Of a stretch of 32,141 nucleotides of DNA, positions 6,332 to 13,219 are shown in pieces. The first letter of the stretch is position 1; each line of letters begins with the position of its first letter. The stretch lies in the NCBI GenBank assembly GCA_943349555.1, contig CALQZK010000002.1, positions 1-32,141 on the forward strand, read 5' to 3'. The translations under genes and the position numbers were made by a program. This stretch comes from Candidatus Nomurabacteria bacterium. Lineage in GTDB: Bacteria; Patescibacteriota; Minisyncoccia; Phycocordibacterales; PALSA-1337. The notes under the pieces are model-generated. The model was given only the letters and a program-made list of their open reading frames with translations, did no database searches and had not been told where the DNA came from.

Positions 6332-8548
6332 ATGTATCTCAAATCTTTGGAGATTTCCGGCTTCAAATCATTCGCTAAAAAAGCGGCTTTAAATTTCACT
6401 TCCCCTATTTCATCTATAGTCGGTCCAAATGGTTCTGGTAAAAGTAATGTTGCCGAGGCATTTCGCTTTGTTCTTGGCGAGCAGTCCATAAAGTCTATGC
6501 GTGGAAAGCGTGGCGAAGATCTTATTTTTAATGGAGGGGGCAATGACGGATCGAGAGTTAACAGGGCAAGTGTCAAAGTGGTCTTTGACAATTCAAAAAG
6601 AATGCTAAATGTAGACTTCGAGGAAGTTTCCCTGGAACGCGTTGTTCATCGCGATAATAGCAATGAATATTTTGTAAACGGTAGTCCTGTAAGGTTGAAG
6701 GATATTGTGGAGCTTCTCGCGCATGCCCATATCGGCGCTTCCGGACATCACATTATTTCCCAAGGAGAGGCTGACAGGATACTAAATGCCAACATTCGAG
6801 AGAGAAGAGAGATGATAGAAGATGCTCTCGGCCTGAAAATTTATCAATACAAAAAGACAGAAAGTCAGAGGAAACTGGAGAAAACAGAAGAGAATATGAA
6901 GTCAGTTGAGTCATTGAGGCGTGAGATTGCTCCGCATCTTAAATTTCTAAAAAAACAAGTGGAGAAGGTGGAGAAAGTACAGCAATTGAGAGAGGAATTG
7001 CGCGGGCTTTACAAAGAATATTTTAAAAGGGAGGAGGTATATTTGAAATCTGAAAGAACAAATACTGACCATGAGAAATCTCCTTTATCGAAGGAGTTGG
7101 CTGAACTTGAGAAAGAAATAAATGAAGCACGCAGGATTCTAGAACAATCAAAAAACAGGGATGCCAAAAGTGATGAGTTGATTGCCATTGAATCTGCCTT
7201 GCATAAAATCCGCCTAGAGAAGGACGCCATTATGCGCGACCTGGGAAAAATTGAAGGTGAAATAGCTGCATCACAAAGGTCCTTGTTTAAGGAAAAAGAA
7301 AAGCAGAACCGAGAGGAGTCGAAGACAATTTATTTGAAAGATGTGGAAGAAGTGGTTAAAAAAGCCAGTCTTTTAGAGAGTATAACTGAAATAAAAAATT
7401 TGCTTTTAGGCTTCATCTCCCTGCATAAAAGAAAAGAAGATTCTATAAATACCGAGGAGACTGAGAGGGAATTGGCCAGCCTACGAGCAAAGAAGATAGG
7501 CCTGGAAACCTCACTCAAGGAAATAGATGAGCATGAAAGAGAGAAAACTCTTGACTACAATAACTTGCGCCAGAAGATTGAAAAAGAAAAGGACTCAAAC
7601 AGAGATGCCGAGAAAAATGTCTTTAAAATTATTGCCAGGCAGAATGAATTGAGGGGCGTGCTCAATGGTATTAAATCTCGAGAGGAGAAGCTGATTATCG
7701 AAGAAGAAGCATTTAAAAGGGAGCTTCAGGAAGCCTATGTTCTTGTTGGGCGAGAGTGTATGGACTATAAAGATGTTGCTATTTCCGATGAGCCTCGTTC
7801 GGCACAACATGACAGGTTCAGATCAATAGAAAAAATAAAAATCCGCATAGAGGATTCTGGAACCGGCAGTGGTATGGATATTATGAAGGAACATAATGAA
7901 GTTGAGGAGAGAGATGCTTTCCTGACTCGGGAGTTGACTGACCTCGAGGTTTCAAGAAAGTCTATGTACGACCTCATTGCCGATCTTGACCTGCGTATAG
8001 ATGTCGAATTTAAAAATGGGATATTAAAGATCAATGCACAGTTTCAGGAATTTTTTTCTCTGATGTTTGGAGGGGGAAATGCCTCGCTTAATGTTATTAG
8101 AGAAAAAAGGAGAAAAAAGAAATTGGATACAGATATATCTTCTGTTTTGGAAGGTCAGGATGAAGAGGAGATTTTTGAAGAAGAGGAAGGTGAAGAGGGA
8201 ATTGAGATAAATGTAAACTTACCTCGCAAGAAAGTGAAGGGTCTTATGATGCTTTCTGGAGGTGAAAGAGCATTGACCTCAATTGCACTTTTATTTGCTG
8301 TCTCGCAAGTCAATCCACCGCCATTCATCATACTCGATGAGACAGACGCGGCACTAGATGAGGCAAATTCGCGCAAGTATGGAGATATGATTGCGAACCT
8401 TTCTAAATACTCCCAACTTATACTCATAACACACAATCGTGAGACAATGTCTCGAGCAGGCGTTCTATATGGAGTCACCATGGGTTCTGACGGAGCTTCA
8501 AAATTACTTTCTATACAGTTCGAGGAAGCGGTGAAGGTGGCGAAGTAG
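6332..8548 (+). CDS. smc: Short SMC-family chromosome segregation ATPase
   Basis: The N-terminal head has MYLKSLEISGFKSFAKKAAL and Walker A GPNGSGKSN (31-39), then an R-loop-like QSIKSMRGKRGEDLIFNG and Q-loop HIISQGEADRIL. The C-terminal head has the signature LSGGERALTS (from 641), Walker B FIILDETDAAL (D669, E670) and an ILITHNRETM H-loop. SMC proteins compact chromosomes and are usually 1100-1200 aa; this one is 738. The region between the heads (about 165-570) is charged coiled coil with a short hydrophobic patch near 340-360, and I see no SMC hinge motif. An acidic insert (EEEIFEEEEGEEG) precedes the signature. The frame is uninterrupted, so this looks like a naturally short protein. A Rad50- or RecN-like relative is possible, but the rnc-smc order and head motifs favour SMC. 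Confidence 0.88.
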   Translation: MYLKSLEISGFKSFAKKAALNFTSPISSIVGPNGSGKSNVAEAFRFVLGEQSIKSMRGKRGEDLIFNGGGNDGSRVNRASVKVVFDNSKRMLNVDFEEVSLERVVHRDNSNEYFVNGSPVRLKDIVELLAHAHIGASGHHIISQGEADRILNANIRERREMIEDALGLKIYQYKKTESQRKLEKTEENMKSVESLRREIAPHLKFLKKQVEKVEKVQQLREELRGLYKEYFKREEVYLKSERTNTDHEKSPLSKELAELEKEINEARRILEQSKNRDAKSDELIAIESALHKIRLEKDAIMRDLGKIEGEIAASQRSLFKEKEKQNREESKTIYLKDVEEVVKKASLLESITEIKNLLLGFISLHKRKEDSINTEETERELASLRAKKIGLETSLKEIDEHEREKTLDYNNLRQKIEKEKDSNRDAEKNVFKIIARQNELRGVLNGIKSREEKLIIEEEAFKRELQEAYVLVGRECMDYKDVAISDEPRSAQHDRFRSIEKIKIRIEDSGTGSGMDIMKEHNEVEERDAFLTRELTDLEVSRKSMYDLIADLDLRIDVEFKNGILKINAQFQEFFSLMFGGGNASLNVIREKRRKKKLDTDISSVLEGQDEEEIFEEEEGEEGIEINVNLPRKKVKGLMMLSGGERALTSIALLFAVSQVNPPPFIILDETDAALDEANSRKYGDMIANLSKYSQLILITHNRETMSRAGVLYGVTMGSDGASKLLSIQFEEAVKVAK

Positions 8549-8665
8549 GGTTGGGTAAAAAGGTGAGGGGCAATCTTACTGTCAACAAACCTAACTATTT
8601 TTCGGTCTGGGTAGTTGATTTTCAGAAAACGAAAAACTAGGGCATGGACAAGTAACCCAACCCTA
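8546..8665. repeat. Nested inverted repeats between convergent smc and rnr
   Basis: The 177-bp gap between the two stop codons holds a long imperfect palindrome. The outer arms are TAGGGTTGGGT (8546-8556) and ACCCAACCCTA (8655-8665), an exact 11-bp match. The inner arms are CTATTTTTCG (8595-8604) and CGAAAAACTAG (8630-8640), which match with one bulge. The outer left arm overlaps the smc stop. It could act as a two-way terminator or fold as a small RNA. No T-tract follows the outer stem, so it is not a classic intrinsic terminator. Nothing else was recognised in the gap. Confidence 0.6.
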
Positions 8666-8725
8666 GCTTTCAGCTACCTCACTATATCCTACATTTACTA
8701 AAAAAACAAATTAACTTATGCACAA

Positions 8726-10675
8726 TTAAGCCGGCAAGAAATCCAATGTCTTCCTATCTAGGTCAGCAGCAGAGACTTTAAACTTTATTTTGTCGCCAAG
8801 AGTAAATTTCTGCTTGCTTTTTTGTCCCATAATAGAATAGGTTTTCTTATCAAACTGGTAGAAGTCATTGCCGAGATCGCGGATTTTAATCATACCTTCT
8901 GATTTTGTTTCAAACTCCTCAACGTAGATTCCCCATTCTGTAACTCCGGAAATTGTACCCTGGAAGACCTGGCCGATCTTATCTGACATATATTCCACTT
9001 GCTTGAGCTTCTTGGAGGCTCTCTCGGCTTCTGCCGCGTCTATCTCCCTGGCCGTGGACTGCTCGGCAATATGCTGGAACTGGACGATTTCTTTGTCACC
9101 GAAAGGCATATGATTAAGGTGTTTGTGGAGTATTCTGTGGACTAGAAGATCCGGATATCTACGAATAGGGGAAGTAAAGTGGGTGTAATAGTCGAAAGCT
9201 AGCCCGAAGTGGCCAATGTTTTTCGTCGAATACACAGCTTTCTGCATAGAACGTATGACTGCTGTACTGATGAGGGCTTGATGAGGAGTGCCTTCAACCT
9301 GCTTGAGCAGACTCTTAATAGCATGAGCACTGACTTTACCTTCCTTGAGGGGGAGGGAGTAGCCTAGAGCCTTTACGAATGAGGAGAGATCCATCATCCT
9401 TTCCTGATCTGGAATATCGTGAATACGGTATATGGAGCCAGTATCTTTTTTACCTTTATCTTTTATGGCATCGTAAATATATTTTGCTACTTCTCTATTT
9501 GCGAGCAACATGTATTCTTCAACTAGTTTGTGAGTATCTAGGCGTTCTTTTTTATATACACCAATCGGCTTTCCATTTTCATCTAGCTTAAATTTTATTT
9601 CCTCCTGCTCAAATTCTATTGCACCTTGATTAAACTTTTGCTTTTGCAGAATTTTGGCAATTCTATTCAGCGTATCTAATTCCGTGAAGTATTCTCCTTT
9701 CTTCGTATCCAGGCTTTCCTGTGCAGTCTCGTATGTAAAGCGGAAATTGGAATTCATGACTGTCCTGCCGAACCATCTTTCCAGGACTTCTGCCTTGTCG
9801 TTCATTATAAATATGGCGGAAAAAGAAAGCTTGTCCTCGTTAGGATTGAGACTACAGACATCATTGGAGAGGACTTCTGGTAACATGGGAATCGTGCGGT
9901 CAACAAGGTAAATGGAGGTACCACGCTTGAGAGCTTCTGCATCGAGAGCGGTACCTTCTTGGACATAATGGGAGACATCTGCGATATGAACGCCGATTTC
10001 ATATCTCTGCTCGCCATCCATTTTTCCAAGATCTTTAAATGAAATTGCATCATCGAAATCTTTTGCATCAACGGGGTCGATAGTAACGGTGAGTGTGCCA
10101 CGGATATCGCGGCGCTTCGGGATCTCCTGATCTAGAATTTTTTGCTTATTTCTCTCGATCTCATGAGCTTCATCCTCTACGGCCTTCGGATAGTCATACT
10201 CGAATCCTTTCTCCAGGACAATAGACTCCATCTCCGCATTATTATTTCCTTTCTTGCCGATCACCCGCATTATCACTCCCTCCGGATTTTTCTGCGGATC
10301 ATCCCATTTGCCCAATTCCACCTGTACTTTATCTCCAGCAGAGACTTTGACTGCTTCTGTAGGGGAAAGCATAATATCCACATACATCTTCTTATCATCC
10401 GGCACTATTCCAGCCTTTCCGTCCCTAATTTCCACCGTTCCTACAAAGTTTTTTCTAGCTCTCACAGTCACCTTCATAACCTCACCATACTTTTCGCCAA
10501 CTTTTTCCGACAGAACAAGAACCTCAACAGTATCGCCGTTGAGGGCAAAATTTAACTTGTCAGATTCTATGACTATGTCATTCTCCTCGTCCTTGGGGTC
10601 TGCCACAAAACCCATACCTTTCCTTATTGTGTTTATAACCCCCACTACCTTTCTGCTAACCATTTCAGTTTTCAT
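8726..10675 (-). CDS. rnr: Ribonuclease R (RNB-family 3'-5' exoribonuclease)
   Basis: RNase R degrades structured RNA processively from the 3' end. This 649-aa version is shorter than the E. coli enzyme (about 813 aa) and lacks its N-terminal helix-turn-helix. Cold-shock/OB folds occupy about 1-150 (VVGVINTIRKGMGFVAD). The RNB catalytic domain follows, with TIDPVDAKDFDDAISF carrying the metal-binding Asp residues (D200, D206, D208, D209) and FTSPIRRYPDLLVHR. A C-terminal S1 domain covers about 565-645 (VFQGTISGVTEWGIYVEEF). It is transcribed away from rpsP across a 59-bp gap and converges on smc. It is probably a main 3' exonuclease in a reduced genome, which is inference. Confidence 0.95.
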   Translation of the reverse strand: MKTEMVSRKVVGVINTIRKGMGFVADPKDEENDIVIESDKLNFALNGDTVEVLVLSEKVGEKYGEVMKVTVRARKNFVGTVEIRDGKAGIVPDDKKMYVDIMLSPTEAVKVSAGDKVQVELGKWDDPQKNPEGVIMRVIGKKGNNNAEMESIVLEKGFEYDYPKAVEDEAHEIERNKQKILDQEIPKRRDIRGTLTVTIDPVDAKDFDDAISFKDLGKMDGEQRYEIGVHIADVSHYVQEGTALDAEALKRGTSIYLVDRTIPMLPEVLSNDVCSLNPNEDKLSFSAIFIMNDKAEVLERWFGRTVMNSNFRFTYETAQESLDTKKGEYFTELDTLNRIAKILQKQKFNQGAIEFEQEEIKFKLDENGKPIGVYKKERLDTHKLVEEYMLLANREVAKYIYDAIKDKGKKDTGSIYRIHDIPDQERMMDLSSFVKALGYSLPLKEGKVSAHAIKSLLKQVEGTPHQALISTAVIRSMQKAVYSTKNIGHFGLAFDYYTHFTSPIRRYPDLLVHRILHKHLNHMPFGDKEIVQFQHIAEQSTAREIDAAEAERASKKLKQVEYMSDKIGQVFQGTISGVTEWGIYVEEFETKSEGMIKIRDLGNDFYQFDKKTYSIMGQKSKQKFTLGDKIKFKVSAADLDRKTLDFLPA

Positions 10676-10734
10676 ATCCCAAATACTATACCCTATATTG
10701 CCTTTTTTTGACAGGTCTGCTAGTATGGTGCGAC
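10676..10734. promoter_or_regulatory. Divergent near-leaderless promoters for rnr and rpsP
   Basis: Toward rpsP, TTGCCT (10698-10703), a 17-bp spacer and TGC-TAGTAT (hexamer 10721-10726) lie 8 nt before ATG 10735. Toward rnr, TAGTAT (10688-10683) lies 7 nt before its ATG at 10675, with an overlapping TATAGT 2 nt further away. Neither gene shows a Shine-Dalgarno. A perfect TTGACA (10708-10713) also occurs, but no -10 sits at a suitable distance. Confidence 0.55.
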
Positions 10735-11055
10735 ATGTTAATGATACGACTTCAGCGAGTAGGTAGGAAACACGAGCCGACTTTCAGGCTTGTTTTGACT
10801 GACTCCAAGAATGGCCCAAAGAGTGGAAAATACCTGGAAGTTCTTGGTTCATACGATCCTAGATTGGATAATAAGATTGAGCAGTTCAAGGTAGAGAAGA
10901 TAAAGCATTGGATCAGCAAGGGTGCTCAGCTATCCGGCACAGTCCACAATTTCCTAATAACAAGGAAAGTTATAACTGGCAAGAAAATCAATGTGTTGCC
11001 AAAGAAACGACCGATTGCAAAAGTTGCAGTGGAAGGGGAAGCAAAGAAGGTTTAG
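10735..11055 (+). CDS. rpsP: 30S ribosomal protein S16
   Basis: S16 is a small-subunit assembly protein. The 106-aa product has MIRLQRVGRKHEPTFRLVL, then KSGKYLEVLGSYDPR and the AQLSGTVHNFL region typical of the family, where S16 usually has GAQPTDTV. The ATG at 10735 gives MLMIRLQ. The second ATG at 10741 gives the more usual MIRLQ, so either may be used; an upstream in-frame start (10708) lies within the promoter. It heads an rpsP-khpA-trmD group that resembles the classic rpsP-rimM-trmD-rplS operon, but rimM and rplS are not present. Confidence 0.95.
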   Translation: MLMIRLQRVGRKHEPTFRLVLTDSKNGPKSGKYLEVLGSYDPRLDNKIEQFKVEKIKHWISKGAQLSGTVHNFLITRKVITGKKINVLPKKRPIAKVAVEGEAKKV

Positions 11056-11071
11056 TTGTACACAGTTGTTT

Positions 11072-11100
11072 TTGACCCCCATTTCCATCAAAGCTATACT
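11072..11100 (+). promoter_or_regulatory. Promoter of khpA
   Basis: TTGACC (11072-11077), a 17-bp spacer and TATACT (11095-11100) form a good sigma-70 promoter, with a predicted start near 11107 and a leader of about 39 nt. No strong Shine-Dalgarno is seen before the ATG at 11146. Confidence 0.6.
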
Positions 11101-11145
11101 TATACCGTATCCAGTTTCGATTAACCGACTAAAAGAATAAACAAA

Positions 11146-11457
11146 ATGCAAACAGACCAGCAGTTTTTGGAATATGTAGTGAAGTCCCTTGTAGATAATC
11201 CGAATGAAGTAAAGATCGCCCGCACTGTAGATGAAATGGGTGTACTTATGACTCTAGAAGTAGGTGCCGCAGATATGGGAAAGGTAATCGGCCGATCCGG
11301 CAATACAGCGAAGGCTATCAGGACTCTTCTACGAGTGGTTGGAATGAAGAATAATTCTCGCGTGAATCTTAAAATAAATGAACCGGAAGGAGGAATGAGA
11401 CCTGCGGAAAAAGCTTCCAAGACGGTGGATGAGGCAATGGCGGATTTGAAGATTTAG
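11146..11457 (+). CDS. khpA: KH-domain RNA-binding protein (KhpA/YlqC-like)
   Basis: This 103-aa protein is a single KH domain. The GxxG loop is GRSG within MGKVIGRSGNTAKAIRTLLR, preceded by a typical LMTLEVGAAD strand. KhpA proteins bind RNA, often with KhpB, and have been linked to small-RNA function and cell-envelope control in Gram-positive bacteria. The location between rpsP and trmD is the conserved position for ylqC-type genes, which supports the name. The C-terminal tail (PEGGMRPAEKASKTVDEAM) is slightly longer than usual. It appears to have its own promoter in the 90-bp gap after rpsP. Confidence 0.9.
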   Translation: MQTDQQFLEYVVKSLVDNPNEVKIARTVDEMGVLMTLEVGAADMGKVIGRSGNTAKAIRTLLRVVGMKNNSRVNLKINEPEGGMRPAEKASKTVDEAMADLKI

Positions 11458-11464
11458 TCCATAC

Positions 11465-11493
11465 TTGTCAATAGTATAATTTTGTGGTATTTT
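11465..11493 (+). promoter_or_regulatory. Promoter of trmD, predicted leaderless
   Basis: TTGTCA (11465-11470) and extended -10 TGG-TATTTT (hexamer 11488-11493) are 17 bp apart, and the trmD ATG is 6 nt downstream at 11500. A second -10-like TATAAT (11475-11480) would give a leader of about 13 nt. Confidence 0.5.
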
Positions 11494-11499
11494 CACCTT

Positions 11500-12153
11500 A
11501 TGACCTACCACATCATCACCCTATTCCCAACAGCTTTTGACTCATATCTAAATGAGTCTATTCTGAAACGTGCGATAGAGGATAAGAAGATAAAAGTAAA
11601 ATTCTATAATCCGCGAGACTTTACCAAAGGCACAAGCTACGCCGATAGAAGGGTGGACGATAAGCCATATGGGGGAGGACCAGGAATGGTCATAGAGGCA
11701 TTGCCAGTTATAAAGGCAATTGCAAAAGCTATGGGGAAGAGTGGCACAAAAAATAAAAAGGTCATCTGGTTCACACCTTCAGGCAAGCAGTTTGATACAA
11801 AGTATGCAAAAGAGACGGTGAAAAAATATGAGGATATCATTCTAGTATGTGGAAGATACGAAGGAATAGACGCTCGAGTGAAAAAAGCATTTAAAGTTGA
11901 GGAAATTTCAATTGGGCCTTTTGTGCTGACTGGGGGTGAGTTGCCGGCGATGATGTTGATTGATTGTATATCGAGACAGGTGGAAGGAGTGCTAGGAGAT
12001 ATAAATTCTCTAGAAGAATCACGTATAGCATGTCCAGATGTCTATACAAGGCCAGAAGTGATAGAATATAAAGGTAAGAAGTATAAGGTTCCAAAAGTAC
12101 TTTTATCTGGTAATCACAAACTAATTGATGAATGGAGAGAAAAACAGGGGTAA
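11500..12153 (+). CDS. trmD: tRNA (guanine37-N1)-methyltransferase
   Basis: TrmD methylates G37 next to the anticodon, which prevents +1 frameshifting. The 217-aa product starts MTYHIITLFPTAFDSYLNES, the canonical opening; an upstream GTG (11482) would add six atypical residues. Trefoil-knot SAM-binding elements are seen: DDKPYGGGPGMV, LVCGRYEGIDARV and ISIGPFVLTGGELPAM. VYTRPEVIEYKGKKYKVP and LLSGNHKLIDEWR near the end match the tRNA-contacting C-terminal region. That region is shorter than in E. coli TrmD (255 aa). Its end overlaps the CapA-like gene by 26 bp. Confidence 0.96.
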   Translation: MTYHIITLFPTAFDSYLNESILKRAIEDKKIKVKFYNPRDFTKGTSYADRRVDDKPYGGGPGMVIEALPVIKAIAKAMGKSGTKNKKVIWFTPSGKQFDTKYAKETVKKYEDIILVCGRYEGIDARVKKAFKVEEISIGPFVLTGGELPAMMLIDCISRQVEGVLGDINSLEESRIACPDVYTRPEVIEYKGKKYKVPKVLLSGNHKLIDEWREKQG

Positions 12154-13102
12154 TGTCCTTAGTTCAATACTTATAATACTGGCAATTACTATTGCAGGAA
12201 CAGCTTTATGGTATGGCTCTCATCTCTCTTCTAGCTTTACTTTTAATTCTCCTAATTTTCCACTTTCACTAAAAAAAAGTAATCCTCATGTCTCCATATT
12301 AGTAGTTGGCGACATCATGCTCGATAGAAATGTGCGGAATAAAATAAATATCCTGGGTTTTGAGACATTTTTTGCAGGAGTAAAAGATCTCATTACTGAC
12401 GCAGACATCGCCGTGGGAAACTTGGAAGGACCGTTTACTCCCCACGAATCAGTTATAGCTAACCTAAAGAATAAAGCTCTGCAATTTACTTTCGATCCTG
12501 CCTTGGTTCCAGAGATGTCTGCTCTAGGTTTCGACATTCTAGGTTTGGCGAACAACCATACACTAAACTTTGGCATCAAAGGTCTGAATATGACCAGAGA
12601 ATATTTAACAAATGCTGGCATTCTATACTATGGCGATCCAGATAATAGGGATGAGATAAGTGTGGTGATGGAAAAAAACGGAATTAAGATTGGTTTTATA
12701 GGCTTCCATGAATTCAGCTATATAAATTTCGCAAAAGTCATGGCGGAAATAGAAAGACTGCGTCCAGAAGTTGATGTACTAGTAGTAACACCTCATTGGG
12801 GACCAGAATATCAGAGCGAGCCATCGGATAATATGAAAAAGTGGGCGCATGAATTCATTGATCGAGGAGCTGATGCTGTAATTGGTACTCATCCCCATGT
12901 TGTTGGCAGTATAGAGGATTATAATGATAAAAAGATTTTTTACTCACTCGGCAACTTCGCCTTTGACCAATATTTTTCGGAAGAGACGATGAGGGGGATA
13001 GCCGTAGAGATAGGTGTGGATAAGACAAAAGCAGGGAGGATAAACATGCTGTATAATATAAGAAATATAAGGGTAGACAGGGATGGTACATCTGTCTATT
13101 GA
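12128..13102 (+). CDS. CapA/PgsA-like metallophosphoesterase-fold protein, membrane-anchored
   Basis: This 324-aa protein has an N-terminal membrane anchor (about 10-28, LSSILIILAITIAG) followed by a CapA domain. Metal-binding motifs of the calcineurin-like fold are present: LVVGDIMLDRNV, AVGNLEGPF, GLANNHTLNFG, VTPHWGPEYQ, GTHPHVVGS and YSLGNFAFDQ. CapA/PgsA proteins take part in poly-gamma-glutamate or capsule production in some bacteria. Here no capsule genes are nearby, so the substrate is unknown, and an envelope phosphoesterase role is possible. ATG 12128 is preferred to the TTG one codon earlier. It overlaps trmD by 26 bp and its TGA stop lies in the -35 of the rpoB promoter. Confidence 0.88.
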   Translation: MNGEKNRGNVLSSILIILAITIAGTALWYGSHLSSSFTFNSPNFPLSLKKSNPHVSILVVGDIMLDRNVRNKINILGFETFFAGVKDLITDADIAVGNLEGPFTPHESVIANLKNKALQFTFDPALVPEMSALGFDILGLANNHTLNFGIKGLNMTREYLTNAGILYYGDPDNRDEISVVMEKNGIKIGFIGFHEFSYINFAKVMAEIERLRPEVDVLVVTPHWGPEYQSEPSDNMKKWAHEFIDRGADAVIGTHPHVVGSIEDYNDKKIFYSLGNFAFDQYFSEETMRGIAVEIGVDKTKAGRINMLYNIRNIRVDRDGTSVY

Positions 13103-13219
13103 CTTTTTTCAGCGTTCTGATAGTCTTGTCACCAACTTCGCAAGATTGTGTTATGGATGAAATGTGAAGGATTACAGTGGTTTTTATCATTTTAATACCT
13201 TTAAGCTGTCTTTCATCAT
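13099..13219 (+). promoter_or_regulatory. rpoB promoter and structured leader
   Basis: TTGACT (13099-13104) overlaps the capA-like stop. TAGTCT follows at 13121-13126 after 16 bp, giving a leader of about 87 nt. In the leader GATGAAA (13156-13162) can pair with TTTCATC (13211-13217), which ends 2 nt before the rpoB ATG, and ACAG (13173-13176) with CTGT (13206-13209). The stem would cover the start region. No Shine-Dalgarno is evident. Confidence 0.4.

Noticed and set aside
6332..8548. smc as a truncated or frameshifted fragment of a longer gene
   Set aside because: Both ATPase head halves are in one uninterrupted frame in the right order, so the gene is complete but short.
10142..10766. Long plus-strand frames opposite the start of rnr
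   Set aside because: They are antisense to the conserved N-terminal OB and RNB domains of RNase R and are Ser/Phe/Ile-rich, as expected of shadows.
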